This document shows, in pieces, positions 1 through 8,560 of a stretch of DNA of 64,000 bases. The translations under genes and the position numbers were made by a program. The notes beneath the pieces are model-generated. The model was not told the origin of the DNA and made no database searches. It worked only from the letters and a program-made list of their open reading frames with translations. The stretch spans positions 62,001 through 126,000 of the forward strand of contig DBFVEH010000026.1 of assembly GCA_048526005.1 (NCBI GenBank), written 5' to 3'. Within the stretch, counting starts at the first letter, position 1; every line of letters begins with the position of its first letter. This DNA is from QALR01 sp900552255 (GTDB taxonomy: Bacteria > Bacillota > Clostridia > Oscillospirales > CAG-272).

Positions 1-146
1 ATGATATTCATAATATGGAATGGGTTTCAAAATTCATATGTCAATTCTCACATATTTTGCCCGCAAAGGTTAAAATTTTTAGGTTATTTTTTCGTTTTTT
101 CGATATTTTTTTATCGAAAAGTATAGCATTTTTGAATGCGGTAGTG

Positions 147-157
147 TATAATATAAT
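147..157 (+). promoter_or_regulatory. Candidate -10 region of the hydrogenase operon
   Basis: Two overlapping perfect TATAAT hexamers (147-152 and 152-157) lie about 90 bases before the first hydrogenase gene in an AT-rich leader. No convincing -35 hexamer is found at 16-18 bases. The remainder of bases 1-245 is AT-rich and shows no gene I can support. The Shine-Dalgarno site AAGGAGG lies near 228, about 12 bases before the ATG. Confidence 0.45.
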
Positions 158-245
158 TTGGTCAAAATCTACGGTGCGGAATATTCGGTAAAAATCAGAA
201 AAACCGCATCGGAAATCACAGATTCTAAGGAGGAAGTTCTCTACC

Positions 246-740
246 ATGAAAAAGAAACTTACGACGGTCGTATTCGACGGGACAAGAGAGCAAGAGGAAA
301 AGCTCGCCTCTTTGATCGCCGAATACAAAAATGTCGAAGGCAATCTCATGCCTGTCCTTCAGGGCGCACAGGATATCTACGGATATCTCCCCATCGAGGT
401 GCAGAAAAAGATCGCCGAAGGACTCGGACTTTCCCTGTCCGAGGTTTACGGCGCGGTATCCTTTTATTCGCAGTTCGCGCTCAATCCGAAAGGAAAGGTC
501 GCCATCTCGGTATGTCTTGGAACGGCATGTTATGTAAAGGGCTCCGGCAAGCTGCATGAAAAATGTATGGAGATCACCGGAATCGGAGCCGGCGACATTT
601 CGCCGGACGGCAGATTCTCCTATGAGGCGACGCGCTGTATCGGCGCATGCGGACTCGCTCCGGTCATGACGGTGAACGGAGACGTCTACGGCAGGATCAC
701 CCCCGCCGATGTCGAAGGCATCATCGCCAAATATCTTTGA
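246..740 (+). CDS. hydC: NADH-dependent [FeFe] hydrogenase, NuoE-like [2Fe-2S] subunit
   Basis: This 164-residue protein belongs to the 24 kDa NuoE/HydC family, a thioredoxin-like [2Fe-2S] protein that passes electrons between the flavin subunit and the rest of the complex. The four expected cluster ligands are visible as Cys90, Cys95, Cys131 and Cys135, in CLGTAC and CIGACG. The N-terminal half is the usual helical domain. It is first in a three-gene operon, 32 bases ahead of the flavin subunit and followed by the catalytic subunit. That order matches soluble trimeric hydrogenases (HydABC, HndABCD) rather than respiratory complex I, for which no membrane subunits are present. Length is normal. 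The family assignment is firm; the electron partners are inferred. Confidence 0.93.
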   Translation: MKKKLTTVVFDGTREQEEKLASLIAEYKNVEGNLMPVLQGAQDIYGYLPIEVQKKIAEGLGLSLSEVYGAVSFYSQFALNPKGKVAISVCLGTACYVKGSGKLHEKCMEITGIGAGDISPDGRFSYEATRCIGACGLAPVMTVNGDVYGRITPADVEGIIAKYL

Positions 741-772
741 TCCGATCAAATACATAGAAAGGAAAAAAAGCA

Positions 773-2656
773 ATGATTACAATAGAACAACTGAACGCCA
801 TCAAAGCGGCATATGCGCCTAAGGTGGAAATGCGCCACGGTCATGGACACTTTGTCGACGCCGGCGACGGCATCCGCAAGGATGTGCTGATCTGCGGCGG
901 TACGGGATGTACTTCCTCAAACTCCATGGCGGTCAAGGATGCTCTCCTTGCGGAGCTGAAAACTGCCGGCATCGCAGACGAAATCAAGGTCGTCACAACC
1001 GGATGTTTCGGACTCTGCGCGCTCGGTCCGATTATGATCGTCTACCCCGAGGGCACCTTTTACAGCAAGGTAAAGCCGGAGGACATGCCGGAAATCGTAA
1101 AAGAGCATCTTGTTGGCGGCAGACCTGTCCGCCACCTGCTCTATCATGAAACGGTCAAGGGCGACGACATTCTCGCGCTCGACCAAACGCCCTTCTACGC
1201 CAAGCAGAAGCGCGTCGCGCTTCGCAACTGCGGCGTCATCGATCCCGAATGCATCAAGGAATACATAGCGGTCGACGGTTATCAGGCGCTCGCAAAGGTG
1301 CTCACCACCATGACGCCTGCGGACGTCATCAAAACCGTGCTCGATTCGGGACTTCGCGGCCGCGGCGGTGCCGGCTTCCCGACGGGAAGAAAATGGATGT
1401 TCGCCGAAGCACAGCCTGCCGGCAAAAAATATGTCGTCTGCAACGCCGACGAGGGCGACCCGGGCGCTTTCATGGACCGCTCCGTGCTTGAAGGAGATCC
1501 GCACGCCGTGCTCGAGGCTATGGCGATCGCCGGCTACGCGATCGGCGCCGACGAGGGTTATATCTATGTCCGCGCGGAATATCCGATCGCCGTGCATAGA
1601 CTTCAAATCGCCATCAAGCAGGCGGAAGAAGAGGGACTTCTCGGCGAGAACATCTTCGGCACCGGTTTCAACTTCAAAATCACGCTTCGCCTCGGCGCCG
1701 GCGCGTTCGTCTGCGGCGAGGAAACCGCCCTTTTGACCTCCATCGAAGGACATCGCGGCGAGCCGCGTCCCCGTCCTCCATTCCCGGCAGTCAAGGGACT
1801 TTTCGGCAAGCCCACGATCATCAACAACGTGGAAACGCTCGCCAATATCTGCCAAATCATTCTCAACGGCGCGGAATGGTTCGCGTCGATGGGTACGGAA
1901 AAGTCCAAAGGCACAAAGGTATTCGCGCTCGGCGGCAAGATCACGAACACCGGTCTTGTCGAAATCCCGATGGGCACGACGCTTCGCGAGGTCGTCGAGG
2001 AAATCGGCGGCGGCGTTCCGAACGGAAAGAAATTCAAGGCGGCGCAGACCGGCGGTCCTTCCGGCGGCTGTATCCCCGCGTCGCTCATCGATACACCGAT
2101 CGACTATGACAACCTCATCGCCATCGGCTCGATGATGGGCTCCGGCGGTCTTATCATCATGGACGAGGACACCTGCATGGTCGATATCGCGAAATTCTTC
2201 CTCGAATTTACGGTCGATGAATCCTGCGGAAAATGCGCGCCCTGCCGTATCGGCACGATGAGACTGCTCGAAACGCTTGAGAAAATCACCTCCGGCACCG
2301 GAACGCTTGAGGATATCGACAAGCTCGAGGAGCTCAGCGATTATATCAAGTCCGCATCGCTGTGCGCGCTCGGTCAGACCGCGCCGAACCCGGTCCTCTC
2401 CACGCTCCGGTATTTCCGCGACGAATACGTTGCGCACGTTGTGGACAAGACATGTCCCGCTCACGTGTGCAAGAGCCTCATGAAATATAAGATCCTGCCC
2501 GACATGTGCAAGGGCTGTACCGCCTGCGCGAGAAAATGTCCGGTCGGCGCCATCACAGGAACGATCAAAGCTCCGCATACGATCGACCCCGAAAAGTGTA
2601 TCAAATGCGGCGTCTGCATCTCCACCTGTAAATTCGGCGCGATCGTCAAAGAATAA
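773..2656 (+). CDS. hydB: NADH-dependent [FeFe] hydrogenase, NuoF-like flavin/NAD subunit
   Basis: This 627-residue protein is the diaphorase subunit of a soluble hydrogenase, taking electrons to or from NAD(H) through FMN. In order it has an N-terminal thioredoxin-like [2Fe-2S] domain (about 34-125, with CGGTGC and CFGLC), the NuoF core with the glycine-rich NADH/FMN loop GLRGRGGAGFPTG near 193, an SLBB region, the [4Fe-4S] motif SCGKCAPC near 484, and a C-terminal two-cluster ferredoxin domain (CKGCTACARKC near 579 and CIKCGVCISTC near 609). The N- and C-terminal additions are typical of HydB in electron-bifurcating complexes, whose length is very similar. Bifurcation itself is inferred from architecture, not shown. 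Confidence 0.93.
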   Translation: MITIEQLNAIKAAYAPKVEMRHGHGHFVDAGDGIRKDVLICGGTGCTSSNSMAVKDALLAELKTAGIADEIKVVTTGCFGLCALGPIMIVYPEGTFYSKVKPEDMPEIVKEHLVGGRPVRHLLYHETVKGDDILALDQTPFYAKQKRVALRNCGVIDPECIKEYIAVDGYQALAKVLTTMTPADVIKTVLDSGLRGRGGAGFPTGRKWMFAEAQPAGKKYVVCNADEGDPGAFMDRSVLEGDPHAVLEAMAIAGYAIGADEGYIYVRAEYPIAVHRLQIAIKQAEEEGLLGENIFGTGFNFKITLRLGAGAFVCGEETALLTSIEGHRGEPRPRPPFPAVKGLFGKPTIINNVETLANICQIILNGAEWFASMGTEKSKGTKVFALGGKITNTGLVEIPMGTTLREVVEEIGGGVPNGKKFKAAQTGGPSGGCIPASLIDTPIDYDNLIAIGSMMGSGGLIIMDEDTCMVDIAKFFLEFTVDESCGKCAPCRIGTMRLLETLEKITSGTGTLEDIDKLEELSDYIKSASLCALGQTAPNPVLSTLRYFRDEYVAHVVDKTCPAHVCKSLMKYKILPDMCKGCTACARKCPVGAITGTIKAPHTIDPEKCIKCGVCISTCKFGAIVKE

Positions 2657-2674
2657 GAAAGGAGCCGTCAAAAT

Positions 2675-4420
2675 ATGGAAATGGTTAATATTCAAATCAA
2701 CGGCCGCGATTACGCCGTCCCGGCCGGCAGCACCGTTATCGATGCGGCAAGAATCGCAAAAATCGACATTCCCACGCTCTGTTATCTCAAGGGCGTCAAC
2801 GAGATCGGCGCCTGCCGGCTCTGCCTTGTCGAGGTCAAGGGCGCGCGCGGACTGATGGCAGCCTGCGTCACCGGCGTCACCGAGGGGATGGAGATTTTCA
2901 CAAATACGCCCAAAGTACGCGAAGCGAGAAAAACCAATCTCGAGCTCGTTCTTTCCACCCATAAAAAAGAATGTCTTTCCTGCATCCGCAGCCAAAGCTG
3001 TGAGCTCCAAAAGCTCTGCCGCGATCTCGGCGTAACGGACGAAGCCCGTTTCGCCGGCAAAAATGTCGAATACCCGAAGGATGAAAGCACCGCTTTCCTC
3101 GTTCGCGACAACGACAAGTGCATTCTCTGCCGCCGCTGTGTCGCCGCCTGCAAGAACATGCAAGGCATCGGCGTCATCGAAGCGCTCAACCGCGGCTTCG
3201 ATACGCACATCGGCTCCGCGTTCGAGCAGCCGCTCGCCGCGACCTCCTGCGTCTCCTGCGGACAGTGTATCGTCGCCTGTCCCGTCGGCGCGCTGTATGA
3301 GAAGGACGACACCGACAAGGTTTGGGAAGCGCTGAACGATCCGACCAAGCATGTCGCCATCTGCACCGCTCCCTCGATCCGCGCCACCATCGGCGAATGC
3401 TTCGGCTTCGCGCCCGGCACGGATACGGAAGGCAAGATGGTCGCCGCCATCAAGCGTCTCGGCTTCGACGGCGTATACGATATGAACCTCACCGCCGACC
3501 TCACCATCATGGAGGAGGCCACCGAGTTCCTCGAGAGAATGAAAACCGGCGAAAATCTGCCGCTTATCACCTCCTGCTCTCCCGGCTGGATCAAATTCTG
3601 CGAGCATTACTTCCCGGAATTCACCGACAATCTTTCCACCTGCAAATCTCCGCAGCAGATGTTCGGCGCGATGTATAAGACCTATTACGCGCGCAAGCGC
3701 GGTCTCGACCCTGCCGACATCGTGTTTGTTTCCGCCATTCCCTGCACCGCGAAAAAATTTGAGGTGCGCCGTCCCGGACAGAGCGCCGCGGGCGACGGCA
3801 TCTATGACGTCGATTACGCGATCACGACGCGCGAGCTCGCCCGCATGATCGAAAAAGCGGGAATCAATTACCGCGAGCTCGACGATGAAAAATTCGACGA
3901 GCCGTTCGATATCGGATCCGGCGCGGGCGCGATCTTCGGCGCGACCGGCGGCGTTATGGAAGCGGCACTTCGCACGGCCGCAGAGGTTATTCTCGGTACG
4001 AAGCTCGAAAAGCTCGACTTCGACGATGTGCGTGGTACGGCGCCTATCAAGACGGCGACCTATAAGCTCGGCGACACCGAGGTGCGCGTCGCGGTAGCCT
4101 CCGGCACAAAGAACGCCCGCGAGCTTCTGAACAAGGTAAAAGCCGGCGAGCTCGAGGTCGATTTCATCGAGATCATGGCGTGCCCCGGCGGATGCGTCAA
4201 TGGCGGCGGACAGCCTGTACAAAGCGCGGCGGTCAAGGCAGCGGTCGATCTCAAAGCAAAGAGAGCGTCGATCCTCTACAATGCCGACAAAAATCTTCCG
4301 ATCCGCAAATCGCACGAGAATCTCGCCGTGCAGAAGATCTATGACGAGTATCTCGAAAAGCCCGGCAGCCATCTCGCCCACGAGATCCTGCATACGCATT
4401 ATATCAAGCGCGGACTTTGA
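2675..4420 (+). CDS. hydA: [FeFe] hydrogenase catalytic subunit
   Basis: This 581-residue protein makes or consumes H2 at the H-cluster. It has an N-terminal [2Fe-2S] domain (1-80), a His/Cys3 [4Fe-4S] motif (about 95-110), a two-cluster ferredoxin domain (CILCRRCVAAC at 149, CVSCGQCIVAC at 192), the H-domain, and the small-subunit-like C-terminus. Signature L3 is canonical (E499-I-M-A-C503-P-G-G-C507). L1 reads TSCSPGW at 299-305 instead of TSCCPGW, and L2 reads IPC at 355-357 instead of MPC. Relative to Clostridium pasteurianum CpI, the first puts Ser302 where the Cys300 cluster ligand should lie. The other ligands, Cys357, Cys503 and Cys507, are present. Maturation genes hydE, hydF and hydG are not in the window. 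The Shine-Dalgarno site is GAAAGGAG. Confidence 0.93.
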   Translation: MEMVNIQINGRDYAVPAGSTVIDAARIAKIDIPTLCYLKGVNEIGACRLCLVEVKGARGLMAACVTGVTEGMEIFTNTPKVREARKTNLELVLSTHKKECLSCIRSQSCELQKLCRDLGVTDEARFAGKNVEYPKDESTAFLVRDNDKCILCRRCVAACKNMQGIGVIEALNRGFDTHIGSAFEQPLAATSCVSCGQCIVACPVGALYEKDDTDKVWEALNDPTKHVAICTAPSIRATIGECFGFAPGTDTEGKMVAAIKRLGFDGVYDMNLTADLTIMEEATEFLERMKTGENLPLITSCSPGWIKFCEHYFPEFTDNLSTCKSPQQMFGAMYKTYYARKRGLDPADIVFVSAIPCTAKKFEVRRPGQSAAGDGIYDVDYAITTRELARMIEKAGINYRELDDEKFDEPFDIGSGAGAIFGATGGVMEAALRTAAEVILGTKLEKLDFDDVRGTAPIKTATYKLGDTEVRVAVASGTKNARELLNKVKAGELEVDFIEIMACPGGCVNGGGQPVQSAAVKAAVDLKAKRASILYNADKNLPIRKSHENLAVQKIYDEYLEKPGSHLAHEILHTHYIKRGL

Positions 4421-4427
4421 TAAACAA

Positions 4428-4457
4428 AAAAACGGTACTGAAATCAGTACCGTTTTT
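4428..4457 (+). terminator. Bidirectional terminator between hydA and pilT
   Basis: A 13-base-pair stem (AAAAACGGTACTG against its complement, 4-base AAAT loop) has a T-run on either strand. It sits just after the hydA stop and faces the converging pilus operon, so it probably ends both. Confidence 0.9.
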
Positions 4458-4523
4458 CTTTTTATATCAATCCTTCTTCTTTTTATCAATCACTTCACTC
4501 TGTATCTTTGCCTTTTTGGGCCC

Positions 4524-5579
4524 TTATACCAGCTTGCGTTTGATGTTGATGGGATCTCTCGCATATTCAACGGCCGTATCGGCGGTAATCAGCCGTTTGG
4601 CATACAAGTCCGCGATATATTCGTCCATGAGCACCATTCCGGTAGCCTTATTGGTCTGAATCGCAGAGGCGATCTGATGCGTTTTACCTTCTCTTATCAA
4701 ATTGCGGATCGCATAATTGCTGTGCAGGATCTCAAAGGCCGGCACAAGTCCCGAGCCGTCGGCACGCGGCAGAAGCTGCTGGTTGATGATCGCCTCAATC
4801 GTGTTCGAGAGCTGAGAGCGAATCTGTGACTGCTGCGCCGCGGGAAACACGTCCACCATACGGTCGATGGCGCTTGCGACGCCGACCGTATGCAGCGTGG
4901 AAAACACCAAATGTCCCGTTTCCGCGGCCGTGATGGCGATGCTGATCGTCTCAAAATCGCGCATTTCCCCGACCATGATGACGTCGGGATCCTCGCGCAG
5001 CGCTGCCCTGAGAGACGCAGCATAATTTTTTGTATCTCTGCCGACCTCTCGCTGATGGATGATACAGCCCTTGTGCTTGTGAATATATTCAACCGGATCC
5101 TCAAGCGTGATGATATGCAGATTTTTCGTCTGATTGATGACGTTCAAAATGGAAGCGATCGTCGTCGATTTGCCGCAGCCCGTCGGTCCCGTCAGCAGAA
5201 TCAGCCCGTGCTTTTTCTGATACAGGTCGACGACCGTCTGCGGAATACTCAGAGCGGTCAGCGGCGGGATATCCGTCGGAATGGCGCGCAGCGCGATCGC
5301 CGGCGCACCCATCGTCATATAAATGTTGACACGGTAGCGGCTGATTCCCTCGATCTCATAAGCAAAGTCGCATTCGCCGACGCCGCGCAGCGTTTCCAGC
5401 TGCTCCTCGTTCATCATCTCCTCCGCCATGCGCCAAACCGCATCGGCGGAAAAAATATCGCCCGAGACCGGAACAAGCCTCCCCCGCACCCGCATCATCG
5501 CCTGTCCTGCGGAGGATATATGAATATCGGAGGCGCGCGAGGATGCGGCCGCCGTCAAAATCTGATCGATCAAAGACAA
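4524..5579 (-). CDS. pilT: Type IV pilus retraction ATPase
   Basis: This 351-residue protein belongs to the PilT/VirB11 secretion ATPase family, which powers pilus retraction from the cytoplasmic side. It has the Walker A motif GPTGCGKSTT, an Asp-box with DPDVIMVGEMRD, and the His-box stretch GHLVFSTLHT. The short N-terminal domain and overall length fit PilT rather than PilB. The start is TTG, with Shine-Dalgarno GGAGG nine bases upstream. It is the last gene of the pilus cluster, 20 bases after pilB. Having a PilT in addition to PilB suggests the pilus retracts, which would allow twitching or DNA capture; that is inference. Confidence 0.93.
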   Translation of the reverse strand: MSLIDQILTAAASSRASDIHISSAGQAMMRVRGRLVPVSGDIFSADAVWRMAEEMMNEEQLETLRGVGECDFAYEIEGISRYRVNIYMTMGAPAIALRAIPTDIPPLTALSIPQTVVDLYQKKHGLILLTGPTGCGKSTTIASILNVINQTKNLHIITLEDPVEYIHKHKGCIIHQREVGRDTKNYAASLRAALREDPDVIMVGEMRDFETISIAITAAETGHLVFSTLHTVGVASAIDRMVDVFPAAQQSQIRSQLSNTIEAIINQQLLPRADGSGLVPAFEILHSNYAIRNLIREGKTHQIASAIQTNKATGMVLMDEYIADLYAKRLITADTAVEYARDPINIKRKLV

Positions 5580-5599
5580 AATAAGCTACCTCCGAATGT

Positions 5600-7294
5600 T
5601 TATCCCATATAGAGCGACATCAGCTCCTGCAAGCTGGTAATCCCCTTGAATACATAATCGCGGCACGCGGAGAAAAGAGGCGTCATGCCGTTTTCAATCG
5701 CAATCCGGCGAACCTCTTCCGCATTGGGATTTCCAAGAATCGCCTCGCGGAGCGCGTCGTTCATATACATGATTTCATGCACCGCGATACGTCCTTTATA
5801 GCCGGTGCCGTTGCAATACTGGCAGCCCTGCGGACGGTAAATGGAGATCGGTTCCTTGATCCCGAGCATCGCCATTTCCCGGGCGTTCGTCTTGCCCTTC
5901 TTTTTGCAGGCAGGGCAAAGCCTCTTGACAAGTCTCTGAGAAATCACGCCCACGAGCGCATCCGCCGCAAGATAGCCGGACACGCCCATATCGACAAGAC
6001 GCACCATGGCGCCCGGCGCGTCGTTCGTGTGAAGCGTGGAAAACACCAAATGTCCCGTGATCGCCGCGCGAATGGCGATTTGCGCGGTCTCCTCGTCGCG
6101 GATCTCGCCGATCATGACGATATCCGGGTCTTGACGGAGAATCGAACGCAGCGCGGCGGCAAAGGTCATATCCGCCTTGACGTTGACTTGGATTTGGTTG
6201 ATGCCCTCCAGCGTATATTCGACAGGATCCTCGACCGTTGTGATATTGACGTTCGGCTTGTTCAGCTCGCGCAGGAAAGAATAGAGTGTCGTCGATTTGC
6301 CGCAGCCCGTCGGTCCCGTCAGAAGCACGATGCCGTGCGGATGCGCCAAAATCTTATCGACAAGCGCGCCGCCCGCCGCCGTGAAGCCAAGCTCCTCCCG
6401 CGAGAAGTTGAACGCGGATTTGTCGAGGATTCGGATAACGAATTTCTCGCCCCACACCGTCGGGATGGAAGATACACGGAAATCGTATTCCACACCGTTG
6501 ATCACCATGTTGACACGTCCGTCCTGCGGAATACGTCGCTCGGCGATATTCATTTCCGCAATGATTTTCAGACGCGCGCAGATCGCGGGATAGGATTCGA
6601 TCGGAAAATTCGCCCTGTCGGAAAGCTCGCCGTCGATACGGTAACGAATACGCACGATTTTTTCAAACGGCTCGATATGGATATCGCTCGCGCGGAACGG
6701 AATGGCCTCCCGAATAACGGAGTCAACAAGCTTGACTGCCGGCGCGTTGATCACATCCTGCTCGCTCTCGACCTGCGCCTGAACGCCGCCGCCCTGCGCT
6801 TTTTTTTGCAGCTGTCTGTCCTGCTCCCGCTTCAAATTATCGAGCGCGTTCGCCGTAGAACGCACTGCCGCGATGGAATCGACGAAAATATCGATCTGCG
6901 TCGGCGGGACCAGCACATAGCTGATTTTCCCGGAATAAATAGAAGCCACAGCCGACATCGAAATAAAATCCGACGGATTTCCCACGGCGACGATCATCGT
7001 CCCGTCGTCCGCAATGGACACCGGAACGATCTTATGCTTTTTCAGGAAATCAAGCTCCACCTGATCGATGAGCGCATCGTCGACCTCCAGCATGTCCATC
7101 TCGATATAGGGCATACAGTAATACTCGCCGAGCGCGGCCGTCGCCGCAACGTCGTTGCAGTATCCCCCTGCAATCAAATATTGGTCCACATCGAGGCTCA
7201 GTCTCTCACACTCGGCGAGAATGCCGTCGACGTCCTTCTTTTTGATAATTCTCTTATAAACGAAAAATTGTAAAATCTCAAGATTCAGATTCAA
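5600..7294 (-). CDS. pilB: Type IV pilus assembly ATPase, GspE/PilB family
   Basis: This 564-residue protein is the extension motor. It has an N-terminal GspE N-domain, a linker region near 150-180, then the ATPase domain with Walker A GPTGCGKSTT, Walker B region DPDIVMIGEIRD and the His-box GHLVFSTLHT. A zinc motif of two Cys pairs follows (CPAC and CQYC, about 35 residues apart), as in PilB/GspE. It begins with TTG (residues MNLNLEIL) behind Shine-Dalgarno GGAGGC at five bases. It lies 15 bases downstream of pilC and 20 upstream of pilT. Both motor ATPases therefore use TTG starts, which may limit their synthesis. Confidence 0.94.
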   Translation of the reverse strand: MNLNLEILQFFVYKRIIKKKDVDGILAECERLSLDVDQYLIAGGYCNDVAATAALGEYYCMPYIEMDMLEVDDALIDQVELDFLKKHKIVPVSIADDGTMIVAVGNPSDFISMSAVASIYSGKISYVLVPPTQIDIFVDSIAAVRSTANALDNLKREQDRQLQKKAQGGGVQAQVESEQDVINAPAVKLVDSVIREAIPFRASDIHIEPFEKIVRIRYRIDGELSDRANFPIESYPAICARLKIIAEMNIAERRIPQDGRVNMVINGVEYDFRVSSIPTVWGEKFVIRILDKSAFNFSREELGFTAAGGALVDKILAHPHGIVLLTGPTGCGKSTTLYSFLRELNKPNVNITTVEDPVEYTLEGINQIQVNVKADMTFAAALRSILRQDPDIVMIGEIRDEETAQIAIRAAITGHLVFSTLHTNDAPGAMVRLVDMGVSGYLAADALVGVISQRLVKRLCPACKKKGKTNAREMAMLGIKEPISIYRPQGCQYCNGTGYKGRIAVHEIMYMNDALREAILGNPNAEEVRRIAIENGMTPLFSACRDYVFKGITSLQELMSLYMG

Positions 7295-7309
7295 GTTTTG
7301 CCTCCGTAA

Positions 7310-8515
7310 TCAAAGCGTTTGCATGATGGACAGAATCGGCGCGTAAATGGAGATGAACACTACGCCGATCGCGCCGCCCATGATGACAAGGATAATCGGC
7401 TGGATCATCGTCGTCGCGCTGTTCAGCGCATTCTGCACCTCGGAATCGAAGTGATCGCAGGATTTGAGGAGCACCTCGTCCATCGCGCCGGTATTTTCGC
7501 CGACCGCGATCATTTGGATCAGCAGCTGCGGAAAAATCTTGTATTTATCCAGCGCCAGCGCGAGCCGCACACCCTGCTTGACATCCTCGATTGCCATGCG
7601 GAAGCGGCGCTCGATGTTTTTATTGCCCATAAGATTCGCCATAACGTCGAGCGCGTCCACGATATCCATACCGGATTCGATGAGAAGCCCGAAGCCTCTG
7701 GCAAAACGCGAAGTGACCGTGGCCACCTGTATTTTCTTCATAAACGGAATGCGGACCTTCAGCGTATCGTAAAAATACCGGCCGCGCTTTGTTTTGCCGA
7801 GCAGAACAAAGAACGCCACCACGACGAAAATCACGATCAGAATCTCTTTCCATTTGGCAAGGAAAAATTCGCTGATGTTGAACATCGCGAGCGTAATGCC
7901 CGGCATCGGGACATCCATGACGGCAAGCGAAGTCTTAAACGTCGGAATGACATACATGGTCAGCACGGCCAGCACGACGACCGTCAGGCAAAGAAGAACC
8001 ATCGGATAAGCCAAGGCGCTTTTGACCTTGGAACGAATCTTGTGGTCGGTCTCGTAATAATCGGCGACGCTCACCATCACCTTGTCAAGCACGCCGCCCA
8101 CCTCGCCGACATAGGTCATACTGCGGAAATACTCCGGAAATACGCGCTTATGCTTCGCCATCGCCTCCGAAAGAAGCAGACCGGATTTGACATCCTCATA
8201 TACGCGCGCGAGCACCTTTTTGAAAAATGAGGTGTAGGACTGCTCTTTGAGCACTTCAAGGCAGTCGATAACGGAAACGCCCGCATTGATCATAATAGCG
8301 AACTGGCGGCAGAAAATGGTGAGCTCCTTGATGGAGATTCCGCCGCTTGCAGTCAGAAACGCGCTGGGCGGGGCGTCGGAAATGGCTTTCGCCTTGACAA
8401 GGTAGAGCCGCTGCTTGGCAAGCTCCTCCCGCAGAGCCTCCTCATTTTCCGCAAAAAAGGTCCCCGTAAATTTCATCTTATCGAAATTGATCGCGGTATA
8501 TTTGAATTTTTGCAT
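7310..8515 (-). CDS. pilC: Type IV pilus inner-membrane platform protein, PilC/GspF family
   Basis: This 401-residue polytopic membrane protein is the rotor or platform on which PilB acts. It has two homologous cytoplasmic GspF domains, the first beginning IKELTIFCRQFAIMINAG and the second after VTSRFARGFGLLIESG, separated by hydrophobic segments, with a last membrane helix near the C-terminus. I chose the ATG at 8515 (MQKFKYTAINF), which matches the family N-terminus. The frame is open a further ten codons, but no better ribosome site is found there. A recurrent GC-rich leader element (8531-8560) precedes it and supplies GGAAAGGA as Shine-Dalgarno sequence, with rather long spacing. Confidence 0.93.
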   Translation of the reverse strand: MQKFKYTAINFDKMKFTGTFFAENEEALREELAKQRLYLVKAKAISDAPPSAFLTASGGISIKELTIFCRQFAIMINAGVSVIDCLEVLKEQSYTSFFKKVLARVYEDVKSGLLLSEAMAKHKRVFPEYFRSMTYVGEVGGVLDKVMVSVADYYETDHKIRSKVKSALAYPMVLLCLTVVVLAVLTMYVIPTFKTSLAVMDVPMPGITLAMFNISEFFLAKWKEILIVIFVVVAFFVLLGKTKRGRYFYDTLKVRIPFMKKIQVATVTSRFARGFGLLIESGMDIVDALDVMANLMGNKNIERRFRMAIEDVKQGVRLALALDKYKIFPQLLIQMIAVGENTGAMDEVLLKSCDHFDSEVQNALNSATTMIQPIILVIMGGAIGVVFISIYAPILSIMQTL

Positions 8516-8530
8516 CTGAAAAAAGACATT

Positions 8531-8560
8531 CCTTTCCCGCCGCAACGGCGCGGATTTTTA
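8531..8560 (-). repeat. Recurrent GC-rich leader element, copy upstream of pilC
   Basis: On the minus strand this reads as an imperfect hairpin (CCGCGCC, GCGGCGGG) running straight into GGAAAGGA. It shares the core GCGGCGGRA plus Shine-Dalgarno with copies at 11786, 17636, 28872, 40535 and 59504. Confidence 0.5.

Noticed and set aside
158..559. Short plus-strand frame overlapping hydC
   Set aside because: Out of frame with the clear HydC protein and with Arg-rich random composition.
917..4489. A 1190-codon open frame on the minus strand opposite hydB and hydA
   Set aside because: It lies antisense to two certain genes. The sense codons hardly use TTA, CTA and TCA, whose complements are stops, so the opposite frame stays open by chance. 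The product is low complexity with no known domain.
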